From: an uncultured Anaerosacchariphilus sp. | GTDB lineage: Bacteria > Bacillota > Clostridia > Lachnospirales > Lachnospiraceae | Assembly (NCBI GenBank): GCA_934402125.1 | Contig: CAKRTY010000031.1 | Location: forward strand, 1 to 10,464 | DNA length: 10,464 nucleotides | Direction of reading: 5' to 3' | Shown here: piece after piece, positions 1 through 7,241 of the stretch | Layout: every line of letters starts with the position of its first letter | Numbering within the stretch: the first letter of the stretch is position 1 | Position numbers and translations under genes: made by a program | Notes under the pieces: model-generated | What the model saw: the letters and a program-made list of their open reading frames with translations, nothing else | Databases searched by the model: none | Told to the model about the DNA's origin: nothing

Positions 1-567
1 CTCGCTGGGCTGGAATACCAGCCTGCCGATCACCAGGGAAAGCTTCGCCCCCGACGTGGTTTTTCCCACCACTGCCACCGCTATCAGAAGCGCCAGACCG
101 CCGATTCCGTAGATCCAGGGAATCCTTTGCAGAAACGCGCATTTCCGGATCAGCACCGGCACAAGCAGCGCCAGGGCCAGCGCCGCCGCCGCAATCTGAA
201 ACTGCCGTACCGCCTTATCGTAAGACAGACGGGTCAGAATTACAAAGCCCACAGCCAGCAGCAGGCACATATTGTTCAGCACCAGCCGGTTGACCTTAGG
301 ATAAATCACCCTTGTGAATACCAGCACCGCCTGCAACAGAAAAAACTGGAACCCGTAGAAGATCAGCAGCTTCGGATCCTCCGTCTGCACATACAGCACC
401 GCGAAGGCCAGCGCGTGAATCAGAAAAAGATTCAGAATCTGCAGCCGGAAGCCGTGGCGCACCTCCTCCTGATCCCGTTTTTTCAGCACAGAATAACATA
501 AGGAGGTATAAAGCGCAATCAAAATGATAAACGCGTATTTGGATAAATCTGTAATCAGAAAGACCAT
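1..567 (-). CDS. FtsW/RodA/SpoVE-family membrane glycosyltransferase, N-terminal part (runs off left edge)
   Basis: Only the first 189 codons are in the window, open to the edge. The product is very hydrophobic, with about six likely membrane segments (near residues 11-28, 44-60, 67-89, 97-113, 125-140 and 150-168). It ends in SGAKLSLVIGRLVFQPSE, which matches the family signature around the first large extracellular loop, whose FQPSE is almost invariant. SEDS proteins of this family polymerise lipid II into glycan strands, usually with a class B penicillin-binding protein; whether one follows cannot be seen. FQPSE falls at residues 185-189, later than the roughly 110-150 usual for RodA or FtsW, so there is an N-terminal extension of perhaps two helices. 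The tryptophan usual in the GA(K/R)xW part of the loop is absent. The ATG is 4 bases after the U32 gene stop, with GGGGAG about 12 bases upstream. The family call is firm; FtsW versus RodA versus SpoVE is undecided. Confidence 0.82.
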   Translation of the reverse strand, partial: MVFLITDLSKYAFIILIALYTSLCYSVLKKRDQEEVRHGFRLQILNLFLIHALAFAVLYVQTEDPKLLIFYGFQFFLLQAVLVFTRVIYPKVNRLVLNNMCLLLAVGFVILTRLSYDKAVRQFQIAAAALALALLVPVLIRKCAFLQRIPWIYGIGGLALLIAVAVVGKTTSGAKLSLVIGRLVFQPSE

Positions 568-571
568 AGCT

Positions 572-2791
572 TTACTCTACTCCCCGTTTTAGATGTCCCT
601 TCGTGTAGCTGTATTCCGGTTTTCTGCCCGGCATGCCGCCGCAGAACACCTCTGTGTAATCCTTTAGAATCTGACGAAGCTCCTTTGGGCTCTCCAGCGT
701 AAAGCACAGCCGCAGGGACTCCGGCGCAAGCCGTTCGATCTCTTCTTTATTATTCAGAAGAGACAGAGGCTCACTGTTATAAATTACATTATAGCAATAA
801 CGGCAGTAATTCTCCACCGGAAATTCCTTCTTATATCGATCCACCAGCATACGGACCGTCTCCTTATGGTCGCAGCGCTCCACCGTCCGGTGCAGACAGC
901 CTGCCGTCGTCATCAACGGCAGATACCCGTAAGCAATCAGCTCGGCCCCCTCTGCGCCCCGCTCTCGAAGCTCCCTGTCATTGAGCTCCAGCGGAAGGGT
1001 TTCTCTTGAAATTCCCTGTTTTTTCCAGAATTCCGCTGCCTCCCGGTTCCAACTGTACAGGTTGTGATCGCCAATCAGCGGCAGTCCGTCCAGCCCCTGC
1101 TCCTTTACGAATTCCAGCTCCTCCAGATTCTTCAGCACCAGACCGTCCAGTCCCGCCTTTTGCAAAAGGGAAATCCGTTCCTCGAACCAGCGTCTGGCAG
1201 GCGTGCGGAAAATCGCAGGCAGCACCAGCAGACATTCCCTGCCCGCCTCATGACACTGCTCCACATATTCCGGCAGGCGTTCAAAATCCAGCTTTTCACT
1301 GGTCAGATAAACCGCCTTCACCTGCGGAAATGCCAGCACCTCCTGCAGATATTCCCCATGCTCCAGCTGTACCCGGAGTGTAAATCGATCGGACTTCTCC
1401 GGCCTTTCTCCGTTTTCCGATGCCCGCAGGGGAGGCCTTTGCTCCCCGCAGCTTCTGTAGCCTTCTTCCCGGCAACGCTCGGTCAGCTTTTCCAGGGCTT
1501 CCCGCCGCATCCGGTTCAGCTGGCCGTTGGGGCAAAAGATCTCTCCCTCCATCTGAATCTCCAGCTTTTCGAAGGCAAAGGGCGTATCACCGGTCTTCTG
1601 AAGCTGTTTTCTCAGATCTGCCTCCGTCATGGGCTGATTTTTCGGTATCTGTCCCGGCTCGCCCTCCACGCTGACCTCCAGCTCCCCATAACGGACCCTC
1701 AGTTCCGATGGGGCGTCCCCGGAAATCTGGAAGCTGCCTTCGATAGGCTCCTTCTTATTCTTGTCCAGATATTCTTTTTTTATCTCCTGAAGAAGCTCCT
1801 CGTACTGCTGCTTCTCCTTAAGCGCCTTCTTTCCCTTTTCTTCGAAATGACTGGGTCTTGTCAGGGAAATCATTTCCCGGCCATTGTGTACCTCATAATA
1901 GCCTCTGGAAAAGCCGCCCCGGTTATAAAGGGCCTGCAGCTCGCCATAGTCCTTCGGATCCACCCGGTACGCCTCTCTGCCGTATTCCAGATAGCGGTCG
2001 AGATATTTCCGGTAAATCCGTACAACCCCTGCCGTATACTCCGGCCGCTTCATCCGTCCTTCAATCTTCAGGGAACAGACGCCTGCCTCCAGCACCTCCG
2101 GCAGGATCTCAATGGTACACATATCCTTGGGGCTTAAAATATATTCCTCTCCCTTTTTTCCCAGAATCCGTCCTTCCCCTTTCAACTGATAGGGAAGACG
2201 GCAAGGTTGCGCACACCGTCCCCGGTTTCCGCTCCGTCCGCCAAACATGCTGCTCATCAGACACTGTCCGGAATAGCAATAGCAAAGGGCTCCATGCACA
2301 AAGCTCTCGATCTCCACATCTACCGTATCGCGAATCCGGCGAATCTCCTCAAGGGACAGCTCTCTGGCCGTTACCACACGGGACGCTCCCTGCTCTTTTA
2401 AGAATCTGGCTCCCTCGGCTCCCAGTACCGTCATCTGTGTGCTGGCATGGATATCCAGATCCGGAAAATTCTCCCTGATATAAGAAAACACGCCCAGATC
2501 CTGTACAATCACCGCATCCAGACCGCTCTCGTAGTAGGGCTTCAGATACGCGCCCAGCTCCTCCATTTCCCCGTCTTTCAGGAGCGTATTGACCGTCATA
2601 TAGAGATCGCAGCCATGAAGATGGGCAAATTCTATGGCCTCCAGCATTCCTTTTTCGTCCGGATTGTCCGCATAGGCCCGGGCTCCGAACCGGGTTCCGC
2701 CAATATACACCGCATCTGCTCCCGCGTTAACCGCAGCCCGCAGACTGTCAAAGGACCCTGCTGGAGCCAGAAGCTCTGTCTGATGTCTCAT
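572..2791 (-). CDS. U32-family protein (YdcP/RlhA-like), 739 residues, probable RNA-modification role
   Basis: The N-terminus (ELLAPAGSFDSLRAAVNAGA) and the segment near residues 163-180 (ESFVHGALCYCYSGQC...S) match the U32 signature. Cysteines near 170, 177, 193 and 197, with another near 239, are candidate iron-sulfur ligands by analogy with UbiU/UbiV of the same family. Members of this family are labelled peptidases or collagenases, but E. coli RlhA and TrhP act in hydroxylation of 23S rRNA and tRNA, so an RNA-modification role is the better inference. A linker or DUF3656-like section covers about 320-460. The last ~270 residues look like a second, degenerate barrel with its own cysteines (about 631, 639, 662, 665). 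Total length is somewhat above that of RlhA (about 650). The ATG is preceded by GGAGGAAGG at good spacing. zapA lies 68 bases upstream and the FtsW-like gene 4 bases downstream. Family assignment is sure; the substrate is not known. Confidence 0.9.
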   Translation of the reverse strand: MRHQTELLAPAGSFDSLRAAVNAGADAVYIGGTRFGARAYADNPDEKGMLEAIEFAHLHGCDLYMTVNTLLKDGEMEELGAYLKPYYESGLDAVIVQDLGVFSYIRENFPDLDIHASTQMTVLGAEGARFLKEQGASRVVTARELSLEEIRRIRDTVDVEIESFVHGALCYCYSGQCLMSSMFGGRSGNRGRCAQPCRLPYQLKGEGRILGKKGEEYILSPKDMCTIEILPEVLEAGVCSLKIEGRMKRPEYTAGVVRIYRKYLDRYLEYGREAYRVDPKDYGELQALYNRGGFSRGYYEVHNGREMISLTRPSHFEEKGKKALKEKQQYEELLQEIKKEYLDKNKKEPIEGSFQISGDAPSELRVRYGELEVSVEGEPGQIPKNQPMTEADLRKQLQKTGDTPFAFEKLEIQMEGEIFCPNGQLNRMRREALEKLTERCREEGYRSCGEQRPPLRASENGERPEKSDRFTLRVQLEHGEYLQEVLAFPQVKAVYLTSEKLDFERLPEYVEQCHEAGRECLLVLPAIFRTPARRWFEERISLLQKAGLDGLVLKNLEELEFVKEQGLDGLPLIGDHNLYSWNREAAEFWKKQGISRETLPLELNDRELRERGAEGAELIAYGYLPLMTTAGCLHRTVERCDHKETVRMLVDRYKKEFPVENYCRYCYNVIYNSEPLSLLNNKEEIERLAPESLRLCFTLESPKELRQILKDYTEVFCGGMPGRKPEYSYTKGHLKRGVE

Positions 2792-2826
2792 TTTCCTTCC
2801 TCCATAAACACACTTTCACAAAAGTA

Positions 2827-2850
2827 GGCGCCCAAATCTTCTCTGGCGCC
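2827..2850 (-). terminator. GC hairpin after zapA, possible weak terminator or attenuator
   Basis: GGCGCC at 2827-2832 and again at 2845-2850 can form a perfect 6-bp stem with a 12-base loop, just after the zapA stop. On the minus strand it is followed by TACTTTTG, only a four-T run, so termination would be partial. On the plus strand CTCCCCTTTTT follows, but no plus-strand gene ends here. No promoter was found between it and the U32 gene, so read-through from zapA is expected. Confidence 0.4.
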
Positions 2851-2859
2851 CTCCCCTTT

Positions 2860-3240
2860 TTATTTCTGTTGTCTGTTGTTTCTGTTGTTTGCGGAATTCT
2901 GCCCGGAGTTCTTTTTCTCTCCCTTCAGATTCTCCAGCTCAAGCTGCGCCTCGATCAGATCATGCCGGACGCCGTACAGCTCCCGTTCCTTCTTCTCCAG
3001 CTCAGCTGTCAGCTTCTCAACCTGATTCTTGGCTTTAAAATAATCGTCTGCCAGATTCATACTCAGCATCAGCTGGCGCTGATCACTGCTCTGTTTCCGG
3101 TAATTCTCCGTCTTATGGCATTCGGTCATTTTTTCATTGATATAGACTGCTATCTGATGCAGATATTCCTGGCTCTCATATCCGCTGATATTATAGACCC
3201 GGCCATCGACAACCACTTCTACCGCGTTTTTCATTGCCAT
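2860..3240 (-). CDS. zapA: Cell division protein ZapA (FtsZ-ring associated)
   Basis: The 126-residue product has the ZapA layout. A short N-terminal globular part (AVEVVVDGRVYNISGYES, then YLHQIAVYINEKM) is followed by a long heptad-rich coiled coil (about residues 50-108, KNQVEKLTAELEKKERELYG and onward). ZapA binds and bundles FtsZ filaments in the cytoplasm through this coiled coil. The last ~15 residues are a low-complexity Asn/Gln-rich tail encoded by short repeats and are probably disordered. The ATG at 3240 was chosen because AAAGGA (3251-3256) sits 10 bases upstream. A GTG at 3249 would be only 1 base from that site, and an ATG at 3234 is also possible. The gene lies 39 bases after the ruvB stop and has its own promoter candidate. 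Following ruvB and preceding a U32 gene is, to my recollection, common in Lachnospiraceae. Confidence 0.88.
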   Translation of the reverse strand: MAMKNAVEVVVDGRVYNISGYESQEYLHQIAVYINEKMTECHKTENYRKQSSDQRQLMLSMNLADDYFKAKNQVEKLTAELEKKERELYGVRHDLIEAQLELENLKGEKKNSGQNSANNRNNRQQK

Positions 3241-3278
3241 CCTGTTCACGTCCTTTGATTTTTTGGATACCTGTCTCT

Positions 3279-3308
3279 ATTATACCACAGAGATTCCCTC
3301 CGGCACAA
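3279..3308 (-). promoter_or_regulatory. Candidate sigma-A promoter for zapA overlapping the ruvB stop codon
   Basis: On the minus strand TGG-TATAAT forms a perfect extended -10 (TATAAT at 3279-3284). TTGTGC at 3303-3308 is a weak -35 with an 18-base spacer. Transcription would start near 3270, giving a leader of about 30 bases that keeps the AAAGGA ribosome binding site. The -10 contains the ruvB stop codon. Inferred from motif match only. Confidence 0.5.
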
Positions 3309-4290
3309 CACCCAGGTGATGATATCCCAGTTCCGTAACCACCCGGCCCCGCGGCGTCCGGTTGATAAAGCCTTTTTTAATCAGATAGGGCTCGTACACG
3401 TCCTCGATGGTGCCGGAATCCTCGCCGATGGCTGCCGCCAGGGTATCCAGACCCACCGGACCCCCCATAAATTTCTCAATCATAGTCAGAAGAATCCGGC
3501 GATCGATCTGATCCAGCCCATAGCGATCCACCTCCAGCAGATCCAGCGCGAAATCCGCGATCTCCTTCGTGATCTTCCCATCGTATTTTACCTGGGCAAA
3601 ATCACGTACCCGCTTCAGAAGCCTGTTCGCCAGACGCGGCGTTCCCCGGGAGCGTCTGGCCAACTCCAAAGCGCCTTTGGGGTCAATCTCCACGCCCAGC
3701 ACCTGGGCCGATCTCTCCACAATCATCTGCAGCTCCTCGTCCGTATAGAACTCCAGATGATGTACCACGCCAAACCGATCCCGCAGCGGCGCTGTCAGAA
3801 GTCCCGCCCGGGTCGTTGCCCCAATCAGGGTAAAATGAGGCAGATCCAGCCGGATAGAACGGGCAGATGCCCCTTTTCCGATTACGATGTCAATGGCAAA
3901 ATCCTCCATCGCCGGGTACAGCACTTCTTCCACCTGCCGGTTCAGCCTGTGGATCTCGTCCACAAAGAGTACGTCGCCCTCGGACAGGTTATTGAGAATC
4001 GCCGCGATCTCTCCCGGCTTCTCGATAGCCGGACCGGAGGTCACCTTCAGATGGACCCCCATCTCGTTGGCAATGATGCCTGCCAGCGTGGTCTTGCCCA
4101 GTCCCGGCGGGCCGTAAAACAGCACATGATCCAGAGATTCTCCCCGGTTCCTGGCTGCCTGGATATAGATTTTCAGATTTTCCTTGGCCTTCTCCTGGCC
4201 GATATATTCGTCCAGCGTCTGAGGCCGCAGACTGTAATCTGTGCGGATATCCTCCTCAATCGCCTCCGTTGTAATGATACGTTTTCCCAT
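3280..4290 (-). CDS. ruvB: Holliday junction branch migration ATPase RuvB
   Basis: The 336-residue product is a full-length RuvB. It has Walker A GPPGLGKT (60-67), Walker B VLFVDEIH (107-114), sensor 1 GATTR (157-161), the arginine-finger segment APLRDRFG with R170, and sensor 2 GTPR (216-219). The C-terminal winged-helix domain (about 260-330) includes [11 protein letters not shown] and a basic RTPRGR stretch for DNA contact. RuvB hexamers pump DNA through the RuvA-bound four-way junction during recombination and fork repair. The ATG has AGGAG about 8 bases upstream, and this site overlaps the ruvA stop (TAGGAG), so the two genes are almost certainly co-translated. The reading frame ends in tandem stops, TAA TAG. 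All catalytic motifs appear intact. Confidence 0.98.
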   Translation of the reverse strand: MGKRIITTEAIEEDIRTDYSLRPQTLDEYIGQEKAKENLKIYIQAARNRGESLDHVLFYGPPGLGKTTLAGIIANEMGVHLKVTSGPAIEKPGEIAAILNNLSEGDVLFVDEIHRLNRQVEEVLYPAMEDFAIDIVIGKGASARSIRLDLPHFTLIGATTRAGLLTAPLRDRFGVVHHLEFYTDEELQMIVERSAQVLGVEIDPKGALELARRSRGTPRLANRLLKRVRDFAQVKYDGKITKEIADFALDLLEVDRYGLDQIDRRILLTMIEKFMGGPVGLDTLAAAIGEDSGTIEDVYEPYLIKKGFINRTPRGRVVTELGYHHLGVVPEGISVV

Positions 4291-4301
4291 CTGTCTGTCT
4301 C

Positions 4302-4928
4302 CTAGAAGCTGATGTATTTAAGCGCCGCCTTCAAAAGCTCCTCTACGGTCATACCGTCAGCCGCCTCCACCTTTCTTACGGCCTTCAGGGCATCCGAAGC
4401 GGAGTAACCCAGCGCTGTCAGCGCTTCTACCGCCTCATTCCGGGCTTCACTCAGATCTGAAGCTGTTCCTTTAGCTTCCTTTTGTCCGGCATTTTCAAGC
4501 CGGGTCTCAAAGGCCTCCTCCAGACTCAGCTTATCCTTCAGCTCCAGAATCAGCTTCCGGGCTGTCTTCAGGCCGATTCCCGGCGCTTTTGCTATCGTCT
4601 TCGCGTCATCTGCCAGTATGGCAAAGCGCAGATCGTCCGCAGACAATGCCGTCAATACGCCCAGGGCAGCCTTCGGGCCGATTCCGCTGACTCCCAGAAG
4701 CTGCTGAAACAGCTTCCGATCCTCCTTCGTGAAAAAGCCAAACAGCACGAATGCATCTTCCCGCACCTGCAGGTGCGTATACAGGCGAAGCTCCTCTCCT
4801 ACCGGAGGCAGCAGATCCAGATCCCGTCCGGAAAGCAGGATCCGATAGCCGATTCCGCCGCTCTCCAGAACCGCCACGCCTTCCTCCGGTTCTGTATAAG
4901 CTAAAGTACCTTTGATATACGCAATCAT
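4302..4928 (-). CDS. ruvA: Holliday junction DNA-binding protein RuvA
   Basis: The 208-residue product has the three RuvA domains. The OB fold (1-63) begins MIAYIKGTL and carries the acidic pin (E57, D58). Two helix-hairpin-helix motifs follow ([12 protein letters not shown] at 79-90 and [15 protein letters not shown] at 116-130). After a flexible, poorly conserved linker (about 140-160) comes the C-terminal domain that contacts RuvB (160-208, with EALTALGYS). RuvA tetramers hold the junction and load RuvB. The ATG at 4928 was chosen because RuvA proteins begin MIxxIxG and AGGAG lies 6 bases upstream. A longer reading frame to 5015 only adds residues unlike RuvA that overlap rnfD. The start overlaps the rnfD stop as ATGA, indicating translational coupling to a redox gene. 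Confidence 0.97.
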   Translation of the reverse strand: MIAYIKGTLAYTEPEEGVAVLESGGIGYRILLSGRDLDLLPPVGEELRLYTHLQVREDAFVLFGFFTKEDRKLFQQLLGVSGIGPKAALGVLTALSADDLRFAILADDAKTIAKAPGIGLKTARKLILELKDKLSLEEAFETRLENAGQKEAKGTASDLSEARNEAVEALTALGYSASDALKAVRKVEAADGMTVEELLKAALKYISF

Positions 4929-5878
4929 GACTGTCTCCTGTTCTGTGAAACCTGTACCGGTTTTCTTCTTCCGAAGGGCTTCGGTACGGTTAGTTGTTCC
5001 ATAAACGGCACACACAGATTCGATACCAGGATCGCGTACACCATACCCTCTTCTATGCCGGCCAGCCGAAGTGCAGCCGTCATGACGCCAATCAGGACGC
5101 CGTACCAGATCTGGCCCTTTCTCGTAATCGGTGACGTCACACAGTCCGTCGCCACAAAGAAAGCTCCCAGAATCAGGCCGCCTCCCAGAAACTGGGTGGT
5201 AAAATAGAGCTGATCAAAGCCCTTTCCCGCACCGAGAAACAGCGTAATCAGGAAAGAGGCCCCAATCGCCGCCGGAATCCGCAGATGAATGATACCAAAG
5301 GCCAACAGCAGCACCGCGCCAAGGAGTAACATCGCCGCCGATACTGTACCGATACTGCCGTTGGTATTGCCCCAGAGCATCGGATAAGGATCCACGGTCT
5401 GTCCGGATAAAAGCTGTCCCAGAAGCGTCTGGGGGCCAAAGCTTCCGAAGCTGTAATCCTTCATATATTTCGGAAAAGCCAGAAACAGCAGGCAATAGCC
5501 GGACAGAGCCGGATTCAGCCGGTTCTTTCCGAGGCCTCCGAAAGACATCTTGATCACGCCGATAGCAAAGATACCGCCCAGCGCTCCCAGCCACAGAGGC
5601 GCGTTCACCGGCAGCATGAAGGAAAGCAGCACGCCTGTCACCATAGCGCTTCCATCTGTCACGGTCAGCGGCTTATCCCGAAAGGCCTCATAGGTAAATT
5701 CAGTAAGGGTACAGGTAACGATACAAATTAACAGGTGTAAAAGCACCCGCGGTCCGAAATGAAGGACGCCGAAAATCTCCGCGGGGAGAAGCGCCAGAAG
5801 CATCATACGCATCATGCCCGCCGTAGTCATCGTTCCCTTTACATGGGGAAAGATCCATTTGTAGTTTTTTTCTTCCAT
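4925..5878 (-). CDS. rnfD: RnfD-like membrane subunit of an Rnf-type electron transport complex
   Basis: The 317-residue protein has about nine to ten membrane segments. It matches RnfD/NqrB in KNRLNPALSGYC (118-129), GSIGTVSAAMLLLGAVLLL (174-192), GGGLILGAFFVATDCVTSPI (232-251) and EGMVYAILVSN (277-287). RnfD is an integral-membrane subunit carrying a covalent FMN in the sodium- or proton-translocating Rnf complex. The usual flavin-attachment motif (D-G-x-S/T-G-A-T, then P-L) is not present. The aligned stretch reads SFGPQTLLGQL, with T151 in the expected threonine place but without the Asp and Gly-Ala. The gene starts 15 bases after rnfC with GGGAGG upstream and overlaps ruvA by 4 bases. 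rnfG, rnfE, rnfA and rnfB do not follow. The family call is secure; whether it works in a standard Rnf complex is open. Confidence 0.88.
   Translation of the reverse strand: MEEKNYKWIFPHVKGTMTTAGMMRMMLLALLPAEIFGVLHFGPRVLLHLLICIVTCTLTEFTYEAFRDKPLTVTDGSAMVTGVLLSFMLPVNAPLWLGALGGIFAIGVIKMSFGGLGKNRLNPALSGYCLLFLAFPKYMKDYSFGSFGPQTLLGQLLSGQTVDPYPMLWGNTNGSIGTVSAAMLLLGAVLLLAFGIIHLRIPAAIGASFLITLFLGAGKGFDQLYFTTQFLGGGLILGAFFVATDCVTSPITRKGQIWYGVLIGVMTAALRLAGIEEGMVYAILVSNLCVPFMEQLTVPKPFGRRKPVQVSQNRRQS
4935..4939 (-). promoter_or_regulatory. Ribosome binding site deciding the ruvA start, inside rnfD
   Basis: AGGAG on the minus strand lies 6 bases before the ruvA ATG at 4928 and within the last codons of rnfD. 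It supports the short 208-residue RuvA over the longer open frame. Confidence 0.8.
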
Positions 5879-5893
5879 CTGATTCGATCCTCC

Positions 5894-7204
5894 CTATCGT
5901 TTTCCCTGTCCCAGAAGCTTCCGCCGCATCTCCTGAATCGAAGGCGCCAGCAGTCTTCTGGCCGGGCAGACAAAGCTGCAGCTTCCGCAGCCCAGACATT
6001 CCATACCGTTCATATCCCGGAACTCCCGTTCCTTTTCTGCCTCCGCCGCGTCAGAAAGCTTCGTGGGAAGCAGAGAAAGGGGGCAGGCCTCCGCACAGGC
6101 TCCGCACCGGATACATACGCCGGGTTTATCGGAATAGTCCCGGCTCATGCAGAGAAAGCCTGTGACCGTCTTCGTTACCGGAACCTCCAGACTCTTCATC
6201 TCCACACCTCGCATGGGACCTCCGCAGACATACTTTTCAGCCTTTTTCGCGTAACCGCCCGCAGCCTCCGGAAGCTCCGAAAAGCTGGTGCCGATCCGAA
6301 CCAGGATATTTTTCGGATCCTTCAACGCTTTTCCGGTCACCGTCACGCCCCGCTTCGTCACCGGCAGGCCGAGAACCAGCGCCTCATAGATGGCGTGAAG
6401 CGTTTCCACATTCAGCACGATACAGCCCGCGTCCGCCGGAAGCTGGGACGCATTGATCTCCGCGCCGGTGCAGGCGTAGATCAGCATACGCTCCGCGCCC
6501 TGGGGATACTTGGTTTCCAGTACCCGGACCTCCATCCGGGGTTCACTTCCACTGGCCAGCTGCATGGCTGTAATGGCGTCCCGTTTATTATCCTCCACGG
6601 CAAAAATACCGGTAGCACGCTCAAAAAGACTCAAAACAATCCGAAGTCCCTCCACCAGACACTCCGGCGATTCCAGCATTCTGCGGTAATCACTGGTCAT
6701 ATAGGGCTCACATTCGGTGCCGTTGATCAGGACATAACGGATTCTCTTGGGATTCCGTACTGCCAGCTTGATATGGGTTGGGAATCCGGCTCCTCCCATA
6801 CCGACCACTCCGGCCTCCTGGATCCGACGCAGGCGCTCGCCCACCTCCAGCTCCTGCCAGGGCTTTATCTCCGGAACCGGCATTTTCTCGTACAGGCCGT
6901 CATTTTCGACTACCACAGACAGAATCTCTTTTCCGGATACGGTTTTCCGCGGCTCAATCGCCTTTACCGTACCGGACACCGACGCATGAACCGGCGCGGA
7001 GATATCGCCGCTGGCCTTCGCAAGCAGCTGTCCCTCCAGTACCCGGTCTCCCACAGCCACCACCGGCACTGCCGTGCCGCCGATATGCTGACGCAGGGGA
7101 TAGATCAGATCTCCCTTCGGCAGATACTCCTCCAATGCTTTTTCTCTCGTAAACCGCTTTCTCTTATGCGGAAACACTCCGCCCTTAAAGGTCACATGTG
7201 CCAT
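5894..7204 (-). CDS. rnfC: RnfC-like NADH-binding iron-sulfur subunit of an Rnf-type complex
   Basis: The 436-residue protein is full length for clostridial RnfC. In order it shows the N-terminal barrel-sandwich region (FKGGVFPHKRK, then SAPVHASVSGTV at 69-80), the nucleotide/FMN-binding region with GMGGAGFPTH (135-144) and NGTECEP (161-167), and KYPQGAERMLI (232-242). Two complete 4Fe-4S motifs follow: C364, C367, C370, C374, and C403, C406, C409, C413. RnfC is the peripheral cytoplasmic subunit that exchanges electrons with NAD(H). All cluster ligands are present, so the protein looks functional. The usual GGxHP near the N-terminus reads GGVFP here, a small deviation. It is preceded 37 bases away by the PF06541-type gene and followed closely by rnfD. 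The rest of the usual rnfCDGEAB operon is missing from the window. Confidence 0.93.
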   Translation of the reverse strand: MAHVTFKGGVFPHKRKRFTREKALEEYLPKGDLIYPLRQHIGGTAVPVVAVGDRVLEGQLLAKASGDISAPVHASVSGTVKAIEPRKTVSGKEILSVVVENDGLYEKMPVPEIKPWQELEVGERLRRIQEAGVVGMGGAGFPTHIKLAVRNPKRIRYVLINGTECEPYMTSDYRRMLESPECLVEGLRIVLSLFERATGIFAVEDNKRDAITAMQLASGSEPRMEVRVLETKYPQGAERMLIYACTGAEINASQLPADAGCIVLNVETLHAIYEALVLGLPVTKRGVTVTGKALKDPKNILVRIGTSFSELPEAAGGYAKKAEKYVCGGPMRGVEMKSLEVPVTKTVTGFLCMSRDYSDKPGVCIRCGACAEACPLSLLPTKLSDAAEAEKEREFRDMNGMECLGCGSCSFVCPARRLLAPSIQEMRRKLLGQGKR

Positions 7205-7241
7205 GAATTTTTATCACTCCGGTATTTTTTATTTCAACTCG

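Noticed and set aside
1064..2137. 357-codon plus-strand open frame opposite the U32 gene
   Set aside because: Antisense shadow of a well-supported gene; no ribosome binding site or family motif was seen.
2845..2862. Plus-strand terminator (GC hairpin plus five T)
   Set aside because: No plus-strand gene ends here, so the structure is only relevant, if at all, to the minus-strand zapA transcript.
3316..4305. 329-codon plus-strand open frame opposite ruvB
   Set aside because: It mirrors the ruvB codons and shows no independent protein features.
4929..5015. N-terminally extended RuvA starting at 5015
   Set aside because: The added residues do not resemble RuvA and lie within rnfD, while the ATG at 4928 has a well-spaced AGGAG and gives the standard MIAYIKG start.
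7205..7241. TTGAAA followed 18 bases later by TAAAAA before rnfC, as a promoter
   Set aside because: The -10 would overlap the ribosome binding site region and sit a few bases from the ATG, leaving no leader; the match is also poor.
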